A stretch of DNA of 64,000 nucleotides from Triplophysa rosa (taxonomy: Eukaryota; Chordata; Actinopteri; Cypriniformes; Nemacheilidae), in contig NC_079910.1 in assembly GCF_024868665.1 (NCBI RefSeq), positions 12,271,048-12,335,047 on the forward strand, in the 5' to 3' direction. Both the position numbers and the translations under genes were made by a program. The notes below the pieces were generated by a model that did no database searches, was not told where the DNA came from, and saw nothing but the letters and a program-made list of their open reading frames with translations. Of this stretch, positions 13,331 to 24,866 are shown piece after piece. Each line of letters opens with the position of its first letter. Position 1 is the first letter of the stretch.

Positions 13331-13588
13331 TTAATAGTTCGCCCAAAAATATAATTTCTGTCAGAATGTATTCATCCTCATGGTGTTCACAACCTGTATC
13401 TGTTTCTTCACAAAAGAAGATATTTTGAGAAATGTCTCAGTTGTTACGTAAGTGTTCATGCAATGGAAGTGAATGGGGTTCCGTATTGTTTGGTTACCAA
13501 CATTCTTCAAAGTATCTTGTTTTGTGTTCTGTAGAAGAAAAAGTCATACAGGTTTGAAATGACATGAGGGTGAATAAATGATAAATGA
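13331..13588. mobile_element. Family A MITE, diverged copy
   Basis: ttaatagttcgcccaaaaat at the left and catgagggtgaataaatgat at the right match the family A ends. The interior has the usual cacaaaagaagatattttga phrase. Confidence 0.65.
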
Positions 13589-13654
13589 GACACATATGCT
13601 GCGTTCCAATCTGCATACTAGCTGTCCTTAATAGTATTCGAAAGTAGAATTAGT

Positions 13655-13815
13655 ATGTGTCATGCCCTGTCTTGGTTGGTTTGTTATTTTCTATTATTTT
13701 TGTTATTTTGGGCTCCACGTGCTCCTTATCACACGTGTGCCTCATTTCCCCGTTACTCTGCTCTCACCTGATTCCGTTTTACTTTAACCTGTTACCTGGC
13801 ACAGCCCTTTTTTAG
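13655..13815 (+). mobile_element. Non-coding fish repeat fragment (TGTCATGCCCTGTCTTGG)
   Basis: tgtcatgccctgtcttggtt is followed by tttctattatttttgtta and then a cacctgattccgttttactt block. It resembles the ends of the long non-coding elements at 59530-60160 and 28310-28735 read in the other direction. Confidence 0.4.
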
Positions 13816-14453
13816 CCTACACATGAAAATGTAATTACTTGTATAATATATTAGGTAAACGTTACCCAATTTAATTTAGTTTTTTTATAGCTTATAAATT
13901 TAGGTGCTCTTTACTCAAAAATATGGGGTAGAATATACACCTTTAAAGTGAGTGTAAATTGTTACCTCAATTTTTTGAGTAGATTCTATAGGTTGTTTTT
14001 TACAGTGCTGATTTGGAACAACTGGCAGAATGTTTATTTTGGGGTGAACTGTTCCTTTAAAAGTTGTATAGTTTGCACTGTTTATAAGAAAATTATATTT
14101 TGGCCAATTTATGTTCCGTGTTTGATGCGGGGTTCAAATTCTAAGCAAAGTCTAAGCCTTTTTCCATTCAACTCCTGTTTTCTTTTTTCTCTGTCCCATT
14201 CTTATTTACTCATATTTCCAGGTTTAAAATGGCATTTCTGATTAAACCCTCACCGCCCAATTCTAGCATTCAAAATGCTAGAAAAAAAGTACCTTTTTCA
14301 AAAATCTCTTTCTTCCCTGAATTATTCTATTTTTGATGACGTTGTGTCTATGTGTATGGGGTGTACAGAGGTAAACAGAAAGAGCGATACAGAGAAATAA
14401 TGAGAGTGTCAGAACAGTGGCAGTAAGCAAGTATCCTCATATTTGTTCTGCTT

Positions 14454-14492
14454 GTGTCTCGATGATAAATTTCATCTTTATCATTGAGACAC
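14454..14492. repeat. Small imperfect hairpin
   Basis: gtgtctcgatgataaa and tttatcattgagacac pair across a 7-base loop with one G-T wobble. The stem can extend by three pairs with a second wobble. Too short on its own to call a microRNA precursor. Confidence 0.5.
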
Positions 14493-14724
14493 GAGTATTT
14501 CTGCTGTTCTGTACGAGAACAATTGCTCCCTTTGTTGTAGTGGATATTTTGTAATTCATATTCACATAAAACTACAGATACAAGATGCTGACAAGAAGTC
14601 CATCTAAGCTTTGAGAAATCAGCAAGTAATGATCTGCCTGCAGACCTCTCCTCTAACACTCAACTTTTCAGCTTCATGCCTTCATCTTTCACACACCTAC
14701 TTTCATTTGAGCTGCTCTCTTTTT

Positions 14725-15011
14725 TGAAATTGAAATTCTGTCATCATTTATACTCGCATTCTTGTCTTTTCAAACCTGTATGACTTTCTTTCTTCTGCAG
14801 AACACAAAAGAAGATATTTTGAAAAAGTTCCGAACAGCATTGGCCCCCATTCACTTCTATTAGAAAACCAAAGTGAATGGGGGCCAGTTAACAACATTCT
14901 TTTAAATATCTTCTTTTGTGTTCTGTGGAAGAACGAAAGTCATACAGGTTTGAAATGACAAGAGGGTGAGTAAATGATGAATTTTCATTTTTGGGTGAAA
15001 TATTACTTTAA
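14725..15011. mobile_element. Family A MITE, left-truncated
   Basis: Starts at gaaattctgtcatcatttat without the ttaaag end. The right end gggtgaaatattactttaa is complete. The centre contains an inner inverted pair (tggcccccattcacttct against aaagtgaatgggggcca). Confidence 0.75.
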
Positions 15012-15844
15012 GAAATGTTTTAATTCTTTGCTTTACAGTGCACAACAGGTACAGTACCCAAGGTAAATTCATATTATTTTACTATATATACAGTAGAGTT
15101 AGAATCTATTGTATCTTTCCAGGTCACTTTGTAAAGTTAAACAATAGAGGTACAGTTTTGGTGTCAAGGGTCCTTCACATTTGGGGGCATTTTCATCCCA
15201 AGATATGCAAAGCCTGGCAGAGCCCATCCATAAAAAAAAACATATACAACCAATGTACTGTTTTCAATGACTTTCCTTCAGATCTATAGATTCCCTTACA
15301 ACTTGATATGAAGATAAAATATACTGAAACATAACTGTGTTTAATATGTTTGAACTTGTCTTTTTAAAGTAAAATCTGCACTTCTCTTTTTAATTTAAAC
15401 TTGACTAGTAGTACAGTATACATCCTTACAGTAAAAAGGTAAAGACTGAACAGATTTAACACTACAGTACAGTCCATTCATTCGGGTTGGAAATTTAAAA
15501 CTTTTACATTTAAGTTCTTGGCAAATACTTTTGACTGAATTTCCTCTTGTAAGGTTGCAGCATTCTGAATGAACTTTTGGGTTGCAATAGGGGAAGACTC
15601 TTTTTTCACACTAGCGTTTTCAAGTGTTTTCCAAAAGCTTCTCCACACTAAAACACCTGAAAGCACTATTTACTGTACAAAAGAAAACTGTAAGACACTT
15701 CAACATGCATCATTTCTGTCAGGTGTTATTTTCACTTCTTTGAAATATAACTGCAATGTCAAAGACACCGACAATGTGGTGGAGTTGTTCCTGCAGGTAC
15801 ACATTGCAAAAGTGTGTGATAAAGGTTTAGTGAGTAAATAATGA

Positions 15845-15916
15845 AAAGGTATTGAATGACATGAGTGTGAGTAAATAATGATAACAGTTTATATTTTGGG
15901 TAAAATGTTTCTTTAA
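15845..15916. mobile_element. Family A MITE, right end only
   Basis: atgacatgagtgtgagtaaa followed by taatgataacag and ending ttctttaa matches the right terminus only. Confidence 0.55.
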
Positions 15917-17471
15917 AGCCCTAAATGCACCTTCCAGCTGCTTTGCTTCTTATACAGATCTCAACAGATGGTGTTGGAGACTTTTTTGGAGGTACTGTAA
16001 TCATTGTAGGTCAGATTCAGCACATTATTACAGGTTACGGGTGTGAAGAATGTGGTTTATTGTCGTAAAATCTGGAATTTAAAGTTTAAGCAAACAAGAA
16101 TGCAATAATTCAACTTTCAGGCGACTGAGAGGAAAAATGTGAACGTCAAAACAAACAATTGCCAATGAAAACCAGGTGCAAAATGATTCGGAAAACATAC
16201 TGTATATGGCCCCATATCACTTATCACTATTAAGATCAATATGCTCTTCCTGTCTGTTTCTCTCCCTTTCCTTTCTTTTCTCTAGAGAACTAAAGACTCT
16301 TTTGTGTGAATTCCAGTGAAGATGTCATTGATGTGAACTGATATATCTCTACATTCTTTCATCTAAATAATAACTCTCTGCCATTAATAATCTTCCTGAG
16401 ATTCTCACCAGATAAAATAGGACAAAAATAGAGAAGAAAGAATAGTGCAATGTATGCAGATGGACATGTAAAATCTCAATATAGAGGCAGTTACTCCATA
16501 TCAATCAATCCTGACCCATCTCTCTCTCTCTCTCACGCACGCACGCACGCACGCAAATTTAACACTCATAGAAGAGAATTAATCTCTAACCTGTTAAAGA
16601 AGGTTGAATCACCAGTGAACAATTTGAGGCTTTAGGTACATGCAATGCCTGTTTAAATTTGTAAAACAATAATTAATCCTGACAACTATTAAATACTATG
16701 AATAATATAAAGTTTTTTTAAGATAAAAGAAAAAGATAAAGCAGCATTTTTTTTTTTGTTCAGAATATGTCAGAAGTGATCATGACACCAAATACATTTT
16801 GGAGTCTCCAGGTGGCCCTTTGGTGTCTCCAAGTGGCCTTTTGTCAATCCTACATTGATATTTTGTTCAAACATTTGCTGATAACTCTCACTATGAAAAT
16901 TCACTTTAATTAAGTAACATTTTCCACCTAAGTAGAAGTGACCGAGATTTTGTCTGTAGGCAAGACTACATTCAACCAAACGACTTTGGATATCTCATGT
17001 TTAGGCTACTGCTTAAACGGTGATGTACATATTGGGTTAAATATAGATATGTTCTGTAAGTGACTTTTTCATTGTTCATCATTAAACTACAGAAAGTAGA
17101 GAATAATTCATGGTTAAAGTCTTTAATGAATGCTTAGGGCCTCTCTTCCTGCTAGGTCAGTGTTACTGTGAAAAGGGACTTAATATCATTGTTCGAAAAA
17201 CAGCTGTTAGCACACACTCTACCCTTGAGGAGTTTGTGTATGTGTGATTGTATTGTTTCAGGAAAGTGAGAAAGGGTGGAAAATCACGAAACAGACGTAA
17301 TGTCATGTTTTAATTAAGTTCTATTATAGTACATGCCTGTCATCTTTGATAATCTATAGGACTATATCGGATGTCCTGTCTCATGACTCCAGAAGTGTTT
17401 GAGAGCTTTCTGTTCCTGTGGAACTCCTTGAGAGTGCTGAAGCTGATTTCTGCTGGCAAAACTACAAACGT
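15917..17471. other. Intergenic, mostly unremarkable
   Basis: Holds a (TC)n/(CACG)n microsatellite at 16519-16554 and a 23-24 bp doublet (ggtgtctccaagtggcc) near 16799-16845. No gene is recognised. Confidence 0.4.
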
Positions 17472-17515
17472 ACTCGATTGCTTACGTAACCTCGGTTCCC
17501 TGAGATATGGGAACC

Positions 17516-17718
17516 AAGTACTGCGTAGCAGGACGCTATGGGGAAAACTCCTTTTTCTCCGATGACTGAAGCTTTTTCCAATAACGCTGTGAAACTGCAC
17601 GGCCATTGGTTTGTGAAAAGTAAAAATTTAAACCAATGGCAGCGAAGCTGCACGACCTATGCCAATGGAGCCTGCCAAAGGGGGCGGGGCTTATAGCTAT
17701 ATAAGCAGACACATCTCC
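17516..17718. repeat. DIRS left inverted terminal repeat
   Basis: Pairs with 18842-19044. It includes ccaatggcagcgaagctgca and a TATA-like gctatataagcagac, suggesting that the terminus carried promoter signals. Confidence 0.8.
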
Positions 17719-17808
17719 GCAGTGTCCTCAGGTTACGACGACCCTGCAGCTTGTAAGCACGGCCATGAATGCAGTACTCGTTCCCTTATCTCAACCTAGT
17801 GTAAGTCC

Positions 17809-18698
17809 TTAAGCAGAGAGGACCCGAGCCTGTAAGGCCGGGACATCCAGACTATAGAATCTGGTAAATGTGGACGGCGAAGCCCAACAGGCCGCCGCAC
17901 AAATCTCCGCTATAGACGCACCGCTAGACCAAGCCCAGGACGAGGCGATACCTCTAGTAGAGTGGGCTCTAACTCCCGTAGGGCATTGAAGGCCCAAGGA
18001 AGAATATGCTAGCGAGATAGCCTCAACTATCCATTTAGAAAGTCTCTGCTTCGTGACTGGGTACCCCTTGGTGCGGTCACTGAAGCAGACAAAGAGCTGT
18101 TCCGAGCGCCTGAAGGGGGTGGAACGCTCGATGTAAACCATCAGTGCTCTGATGGGGCAGGCAGGTTTAGCTCCGGGTCCCGCTCGGTGGAGGGGAGCGC
18201 AGAAAGCGTCACTACCTGTGCCCTAAACGGGGTAGAGAGCACCTTCGGTACGTAGCCATGTCTCGGTTTGAGGACCACCCTAGAGTCGTCAGGCCCAAAT
18301 TCAAGACAGGCAGGGCTCACCGAGAGCACCTGTAAATCACCTATGTGTTTAACCGATGCCAGCGCTAGCAGCAGAGCGGTCTTTAGCATCAGAGAACGAA
18401 GGTCCACAGACTGCAAAGGCTCAAAGGGAGAGCTCTTCAGAGCTCTCAACACCGTGGGAAGATCCCATACAGAGATAGTAGAGGGGCGAGGAGGACAGTG
18501 CCGCCTGCTTATCGATACTCTGGTATCGACCCAATTATGTACCGGTCCAAAAAAGTACCGGTTCTCGGTACCCATCCCTAATTCCGTCTCTTTGAGTGCT
18601 TCTTTGGCGTGGGAAACCCCCAAGCACGAGACGCACTAGCCGTGACTATCAGCAGCGTGCAGGAAAACCCTGCACGAGTGACAAGTACGGCGTGGCAT
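17809..18698 (-). pseudogene. Decayed DIRS gag start fused to tyrosine recombinase
   Basis: On the minus strand an ATG at 18698 opens MPRRTCHSC and a Cys-rich gag-like N-terminus. It is broken by an in-frame TAG at 18636-18638. The same frame then continues into a recombinase domain (TALLLALASVKHIGDL, then KPRHGYVPKVL). A one-base frameshift occurs near 18160-18170, after which the domain goes on in another frame with ITKQ-like VTKQRLSKWIVEAISLAY and the HxxR box GVRAHSTRG. It ends with CAAACWASPSTF and the FYSLDV motif holding the expected tyrosine nucleophile. The family usually has KR before the [SG]DL motif. Here it is KH, so the first catalytic arginine appears lost, consistent with a CpG transition. 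A short patch around 18520-18580 (gggtaccgagaaccggtact) looks foreign and marks the internal deletion or insertion joint. Product: none expected. Confidence 0.8.
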
Positions 18699-18841
18699 TT
18701 TACAACACTGCAGGAAATTTGCTCACAAAAAATGCTCTTTTAGAGTCGCCGGATGGCAGCAGGGAAAAGACCGGGTCTGCTGGATAGGGAAGCCGCTGAG
18801 CAGGAGGTCGAATGCTTTTTGGCGGCGAAGCAATCAGTGCC

Positions 18842-19044
18842 GAGATGTGTCTGCTTATATAGCTATAAGCCCCGCCCCCTTTGGCGGGCTCCATCGCCAT
18901 AGGTCCGTGCAGCTTCGCTGCCATTGGTTTAAAGTTTTACTTTTCACAAACCAATGGCCGTGCAGTTTCACTGCGTTATTGGAAAAAAGCTTCAGTCATC
19001 GGAGAAAAAAGGATTTTTCCCCATAGCATCCTGCTACGCAGTAC
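18842..19044. repeat. DIRS right inverted terminal repeat
   Basis: Reverse complement of 17516-17718 with scattered mismatches. It contains gtctgcttatatagctataa and tagcatcctgctacgcagta. It is the upstream end for the minus-strand coding remnants. Confidence 0.8.
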
Positions 19045-19047
19045 GAG

Positions 19048-19889
19048 TGAACTATCGATAGAGAACTATTTTTCTTCAGTAAATTCTCTTAGATTGATTG
19101 CATTCCTGACTCTTCGTCTTCATTCATCATAACTGGTCTACGGGTCTTTTACTGTAAATCCCCTACAATGCTACCAACTCGACAAAAAGGGGTATTACAA
19201 ACTGCCCACATTGCAATTCGTCAAAATGACGGACGGCTTTCAGATTTTTCTCTCACTGGAATAAAAAAATCTGTCAATGAGGGAGAATGTCCATGTCTAG
19301 AAAAGAGCCCAAGACTGCATTTACAGGGCTTTAGAGCTTACACTGGTTATACAGTCTAAAGTTAGACAGAGCAAACAGTTGCATTGCAGTAAAAGTCAAA
19401 CTGACACCCATGTTTAAGTTGGCTATGGTGGGCAGACTAGTCCATACAGCCACCATTGACATGGTAACACATGTGTCCAATACTGTATACTTTACCAGAA
19501 AGATGGAGAGACAGATAGAGTCTGGTGTGTTTAGATACTAGACTTCCAGTAAGGAAAGCTTAAAAAGAGCTTATTCTGAATAGCTCAATTCCCTTATAGC
19601 TGTATTTCAACAATCCCTTCGTATGTTAGGCTGTAAAAAGGTATTTTTGTGAGCAATAATAAACTATAATTTCTTGTTCACCATAACAGCCACAAAGAAA
19701 ACTTTTGTAAATGTGCATAACACAGTGTGGACGATCAGATGGACGTTAAGTCAAAAAGGTGAAGACAAGGACAAACAAATGTGGGGAAGGAGAACATGTG
19801 TGAGTGTTTGGTCAGAGACAGGCCTGTGATGTGCTCCCATCTGTCAGCACACACACACACGCACACGCACACACACACACACGCACGCA

Positions 19890-19937
<48 letters not shown>

Positions 19938-21321
19938 TCAATGCACAGAATGCTGCAGGATTAATGCAGTTCTCTAAAGGGAATACCAGTCCTACTCTTC
20001 AACACCCGAAACAATGAGTGCTCTCTGTTGCTTATAACACCGGCTTTGAGTTTTAATTACTGACCATTAGACCCTGTCTGAATGTACCAACACGCCTCTC
20101 TGGCTATTTTACATAATCCCCTTATGAATAAACATTTCACAGTGGTCCCCTGACCACTCCCTGTTCAGCTGGTTATAAATATTCATTTGGCCTCATGTTT
20201 GCTTGTTCTTGATGTTCTCGTTGCCCTTCTGAATGTGATGAAACTTCAGCCAATGCGGATTTTAACCTACATTTTGCTGATATTTTGATATTCTCCAGAT
20301 ATAATTCACAAATGTTATTAGAAAATGTGTCTGCATGTTTTATAATGTAATAGATGTTATTTTTCTGCTTTGATGGACTGGGCTGATCAAACTGGCACTG
20401 ATCATTAGATTGCAGGGATGTAACGATTCACTCACATCACAATGCGATGCAATTCACGATACTGATGGTTCATATTTACAAAATGAGTAAAGACAAATTC
20501 TAAATAAACAACTGCCCTTGTAATATTTTTCAAATGCTGCACATTTCTTTGTAAAATAAAAAGATATTTTATGTCAAATAACAAAACTAAACTGCAATTT
20601 TAAAACAAATTCCAAATCAAATAAAAAATGAATAATACAAAAGTCTCTTTAATATAAACAAACTAAGGCTTTGTGCTTTTCTTGGAATTTTTTAACATTT
20701 AGGAAATAGCAGCATACCCACGTTTACCAAGTTTGCAGTAAACACAGCGGTCCCTCAACCGACTTGAATCGTGACATATTATAATTGATTTTCAACCAGC
20801 TCGCGGTGAATTGTTTACGTCTCTATTAGATTTTGCAGACTTGTGGAGTAAATAGCCTGGTTTCCATTACAGATTTGCATGACACATTTCCGATTTTCTA
20901 AATGTCAATAAATGACCATTGCGAAACAATGCCGTTTCCATCAACTGTTATGCGACTAAAACTTTTTTTATCTCACGATAATTATTTCCAAAAATCATGG
21001 CAATGACATGGCATGGAAAGCCCCTTAGACTTGGAAGCGGCCTCGCATTAGGTGTTTCTGCAAGGTTATAGTACACAATTTTACATCTTTAAAGAATGAT
21101 CATGTGACTTACGTACGTCAGATGACCTGTAAATACAAAAGATTCCATAGTAGTTTTGCAAAATATTCATTTTATTTAAATTGGTCCTTGTTCTGACCTA
21201 TTTTAAAATACAATGTATATTAGCGCATTTGTTTTGTCTCAAGATCTCACAGTAGTGTTTTTTTAAGAATGGTTTTAAAAATGACTTAAATATCCTAATT
21301 TAACTAAGTTCTAGACCTGGC
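19048..21321. other. Intergenic with microsatellite and repeat fragments
   Basis: No gene is recognised. A hAT-like terminus (cagggatgtaacgattcact) begins near 20414. The partial MITE near 21200-21326 is the inverse of the element at 2977-3205 (atcctaatttaactaagtt). Confidence 0.4.
19848..19935. repeat. Compound (CA)n/(CACG)n microsatellite
   Basis: About 88 bp of pure alternating purine-pyrimidine sequence with a CACG core of several units flanked by CA tracts. Likely length-polymorphic. Confidence 0.95.
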
Positions 21322-21807
21322 TTAAAAGGAACCTTGGGTATAGAGAGATGTATGGCTTAATATATTAACAATGGCATTGACTTTATAAATGTGAAATTAA
21401 AAAACAGTGTAACTGTTACAGTATTCATAAACTTTGAAAAAATATTTTTACTTGCAGGCCGCCATTTTTTTTGCATCAAAATCTGTGACGTCAAATGGTT
21501 GCAACCTTGACCCGTTCTCTTAACGCTGCAGCGAAGCACAAATGTTTTCGATATATAAAAGTAAAATATGAGACGTCAAACATAAGATCATATATATAAA
21601 TACGCAGGGACAGTAGGTAGCGGTATGTCCTATTGACACAAGCCAGCCAGCCTGCCTGCCATAAAAGAAGAATGCATTCAGTAAGCGTCTGTTCAATGTA
21701 AACATGCATTAAATCATAGCTTTAAACTAGATAGGTACATTTTCTGAAGAAAATGTGAGTTATGCTTTGTGGCAAACCGCGGAACTGGGCACTAGAGTGA
21801 TAACACA

Positions 21808-22860
21808 TTAAGCCACGAATGAATCTTACCAATCCCTATGTCTCTACTATGTTCTGATGCAGAGATATACATATTGCTAAACTGTTGCTAGGCTAATATG
21901 TTTGGTTGCTATGGGCGTGGCTTGGCATCTGCACTTGATAATACTCTAACCTATGAGTGAAACAAACCAACCCCCGTGTCTCTATGTTGTTCTGATGCAG
22001 AGATATAGGCGTTGCTAAATGGTTGCTAGGCTAACCTGTTTGGTTGCTATGGGCGTGGCTTGGCATCTGCAATTGATAATACTCTAATCTATGAGTGAAT
22101 CGAACCACCCCCCGTGTCTCTACGAAGTTCCTATGCAGAGATATAGGTTTTGCCAAATGGTTGCTAGGCTAACCTGTTTGGTTGCCATGAGCGTGGCTTA
22201 GCATCTGCCAATTGATGATGCTCTAAGCTATTTTGCCAAATGGTTGCTAGGCTAACCTGTTTGGTTGCTATGGGCGTGGCTTAGCATCTGCCAATTGATG
22301 ATGCTCTAAGCTATGAGTGTAAAGAACCAACCCCCTTCTCTCTATGATGTTCCGATGCAGAGATATAGGTATTGCTAAACGGTTGCTAGGCTGACATGTT
22401 TTGTTGCTATGGGCGTGGCTTCGAAGCTTCATGATGATCCTGGGACACTGATTGGTTGCCTGAGTAAAACGAGCCTACCCCCTTGTCTCTATGACACTGT
22501 GTTGCAAAGATATCCACCTGAACCTTTTATAATGGGAGTCTATGGGATCGGTTGCTAGGTTGCTGTAAATGGTTGTTATGGGTGTGGCTTAATAGCATCA
22601 AGATGATCCTGTGACACTGATTGGTTGTGTGAGTCAAATGAGCCCACCCCCTTGTCTCTACGACATTGTGTTGCAAAGATATCCACATGGACTTTTTATA
22701 ATGGGAGTCTATGGGATTGGTTGCTAGGTTGCTGTAAATGGTTGCTATGGGCGTGGCTTAATAACTTCATAATGCTCATGTCACACTGATTGGTAGCCTG
22801 AGTAAAATGAGCCCACCCCCTTGTCTCTAAGTGGTTGTACTGCTAAGATATTCAACACGG
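21808..22860 (+). repeat. Degenerate tandem array of ~138- and ~169-bp units
   Basis: The phrase gttgctatgggcgtggctt, or a close variant, recurs seven times near 21906, 22044, 22183, 22264, 22404, 22573 and 22741. The first units have a period of about 138 bp, one is truncated to about 82 bp, and the later ones have a period of about 169 bp. Units share gtctctatg, gatgcagagatatagg and ggttgctaggctaac. Confidence 0.85.
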
Positions 22861-22900
22861 GACGTTTTACGCCTTATATGGGCATGCTTCCTGTGTTTGG

Positions 22901-23560
22901 GAAATTTTGGGAGGTTCTAACACCCCAGGGGTACAACTTACACCCCATTGTGAGTGATGTTCTTACAGAGCCTGATAGCCTCTTCAAATCGTGTATTATT
23001 TTCATGTTTTTACGATATCCTCACTTGGAGCTACGACCCGTCAAAGTTGGGCTCAATGTTAAGTCAATGGGATTTTTCGGGTTTTTATTCTCCCCCCATC
23101 GCACCCCCTCCACCCGATCGCTTCCAAAAGTCATCACACACCATTCCTCAATGGGCCGCTCGATTTGATGTAGTCATTCATGGGTCCAAAGCAAAAAAAT
23201 AACGCGTGAATATATAGGTATCTAGGTTTGAATGGGAGTCTATGGGCTCCATTATAAGTATACGGAAATTTTGGGAGGCTCTCACACCCCAGGGCTGCAA
23301 CTTACACCCCATTGTGAGTGATGTTCTTATAGAGCCTGATAACCCCTTCAAATCGTGTATTATTTTCATGTATTATCCTCGCTCGGAGCTACGATCCCTC
23401 AAAGTTGGGCGCAATGTTAAGTCAATGGGATTTTTCGGGTGGTTTTTCGCCCCCCATTGCACCCCCCCACCCATCGCTTATAAAAGTCATAGCACACCAT
23501 TCCCGAATAGGCCCGTCGATGTGATGTATTCATTCATGGGTCTACGTCAAAAGCTGCGGG
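22901..23560 (+). repeat. Two tandem copies of a ~364-bp unit
   Basis: gaaattttgggaggttctaa at 22901 recurs at 23265. Both copies carry cttacaccccattgtgagtg, tcaatgggatttttcgggt and caccattcc. Matching short open frames in both copies are by-products of the duplication and not genes. Confidence 0.85.
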
Positions 23561-24263
23561 ACAAGTAGCGTGCCAAAGTATTGGCGGAACAAGAATAATT
23601 ATGGTAAATATGTATGTTCGAATAACAATAGTTATGCTTTTTCAAAGCATCACTAACTACAGTCTAGTTAGAACTATTTAAGACATCCGCATCCACCATT
23701 ATCGTATACTTTATAAATTATGAGAATATACTGATAAACACAACAATACGATGCTTGCGGTTTGGTTATTTATTCTGTATTAGCGCACACGTGAATATTA
23801 GCCCCCGTCAGCTAATGACCGAGAGAGAAGACAATAGGCTACTGATGTTGATAAATCAACATCAAAAAGTCAAAATCGGGATAAAATTCGTTTTATAATG
23901 GCTAAATTTTGTTTTCTGACCAACAATATTAAAATGTATGAAAATACATCAAATAGTGTCTTTATTTTCTTTCTTTATTATTTTAGCCTTATTTATATAT
24001 ACGTTTTTATCCTACAGTACCTTATATTTACTGAAGAACTGATTAGTGTGTCTGTGTTCAGTTTGGCTGCCTGTGCATGCAACCATTTTACGTCATCAAA
24101 AAAGAACATGGCGGCCTCCTTACGTTAAAATTAGTATCACATTTAGGGTTTTTATTAATGAAATGAAACTATTTGATGTGTTTCTAATGACAAATGCTAG
24201 TAGTGTAAGGCTATTTCAACGTATTAAGCCATACATCTCTCCATACCCTGACTTCCCTTTAAG

Positions 24264-24507
24264 CTTTAAACCGTATGAAATTTAGCGGCATCTAGCAGTG
24301 AGGTTGCGAATCGCAACCAACGGTTCACTCCACCCCTCCCTTTCGAAGCACTACGGTGGCTGACACTTTCACTTCTTTGCCAAAGGGGATAACGTATTTA
24401 CGAAACGTGCTCTGTAGGGCAGTTTGTCCGTTTAGGGATACTGTAGAAACAACATGGCGAATTCCATGCAGGGGGACCCACGGTGGAATTACACCTTGGA
24501 CCTTTAA
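24264..24507 (+). mobile_element. Family B MITE (TTAAAGGTCC ends), left end degraded
   Basis: gaaatttagcggcatctagc and ccctccctttcgaagcacta match the inverted copy at 42886-43078. The right end is ccttggacctttaa. No coding sequence. Confidence 0.7.
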
Positions 24508-24642
24508 TGTTACTAAACCCAGATGTTTTTCCAGGTTTGAGATGAGACATCCTAAATCCAAGGTGTCTGGAAAGAAGCAAACAACCATCCAGAAGCAGCT
24601 AGGTTTGAACACCCCTGATGTAAACAAATACAGAACAAAAAA

Positions 24643-24866
24643 CATAAAGGCGGGGTAACCGATTTCCGAATTACGCTTTAGACAACTGAGTCGGGCCGAG
24701 TACCAAATCAACCTTGTAGCCAATCAGCAGTAAGGTGCACAGTGCACAGGACGGACATTAGCCGAGCTGAGCACTGACGAAAGCGAAAGATGGGGGTAGG
24801 GGTGTGTTTGTTTTGATGATTTGAACATCAACAATGGCTAAGAGAAATCGGACACCCCGCCTTTAA
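24643..24866. mobile_element. MITE with ends (A)TAAAGGCGGGGT / ACCCCGCCTTTAA
   Basis: ataaaggcggggtaaccgat at the left is mirrored by atcggacaccccgcctttaa at the right. 224 bp, non-coding. Confidence 0.75.

Larger units (their letters stand above)
17472..19047 (-). mobile_element. Internally deleted DIRS-type tyrosine-recombinase retroelement
   Basis: Two inverted termini of about 203 bp, 17516-17718 and 18842-19044, share tgcgtagcaggacgctatgg and gggggcggggcttatagcta in opposite orientations. The left terminus extends further out (to about 17472) than the right. Between them the minus strand carries a gag-like start and a tyrosine recombinase domain. Inverted terminal repeats plus a tyrosine recombinase define DIRS retroelements, which lack an integrase. 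At about 1.6 kb this copy lacks the reverse transcriptase and RNase H and most of gag (full elements are several kb). Confidence 0.85.
21322..24262. mobile_element. Long-TIR element (~2.9 kb) enclosing tandem arrays
   Basis: Left arm 21322-21508 and right arm 24077-24262 are inverted copies. Both contain gagagatgtatggcttaata, and gaggccgccat / atggcggcctc occur on opposite strands. gacgtcaaatggttgca is mirrored by tgcaaccattttacgtc. The outer ends are TTAAA and CCCTTTAA. There is no transposase, and the interior is made of tandem repeats. Confidence 0.75.

Noticed and set aside
19735..19941. Cys/Val- or His/Thr-rich open frames
   Set aside because: Translations of the CA/CACG microsatellite.
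22821..23568. Pair of similar ~110-residue open frames
   Set aside because: They result from two copies of a 364-bp non-coding repeat; no domain and no codon signal.
24325..24723. 132-residue minus-strand frame and a basic plus-strand frame ending at 24658 with an exon-like start at 24536
   Set aside because: Both cross the boundaries of MITEs at 24264-24507 and 24643-24866. The stop of the plus frame lies inside a MITE end, so a host exon is unlikely.
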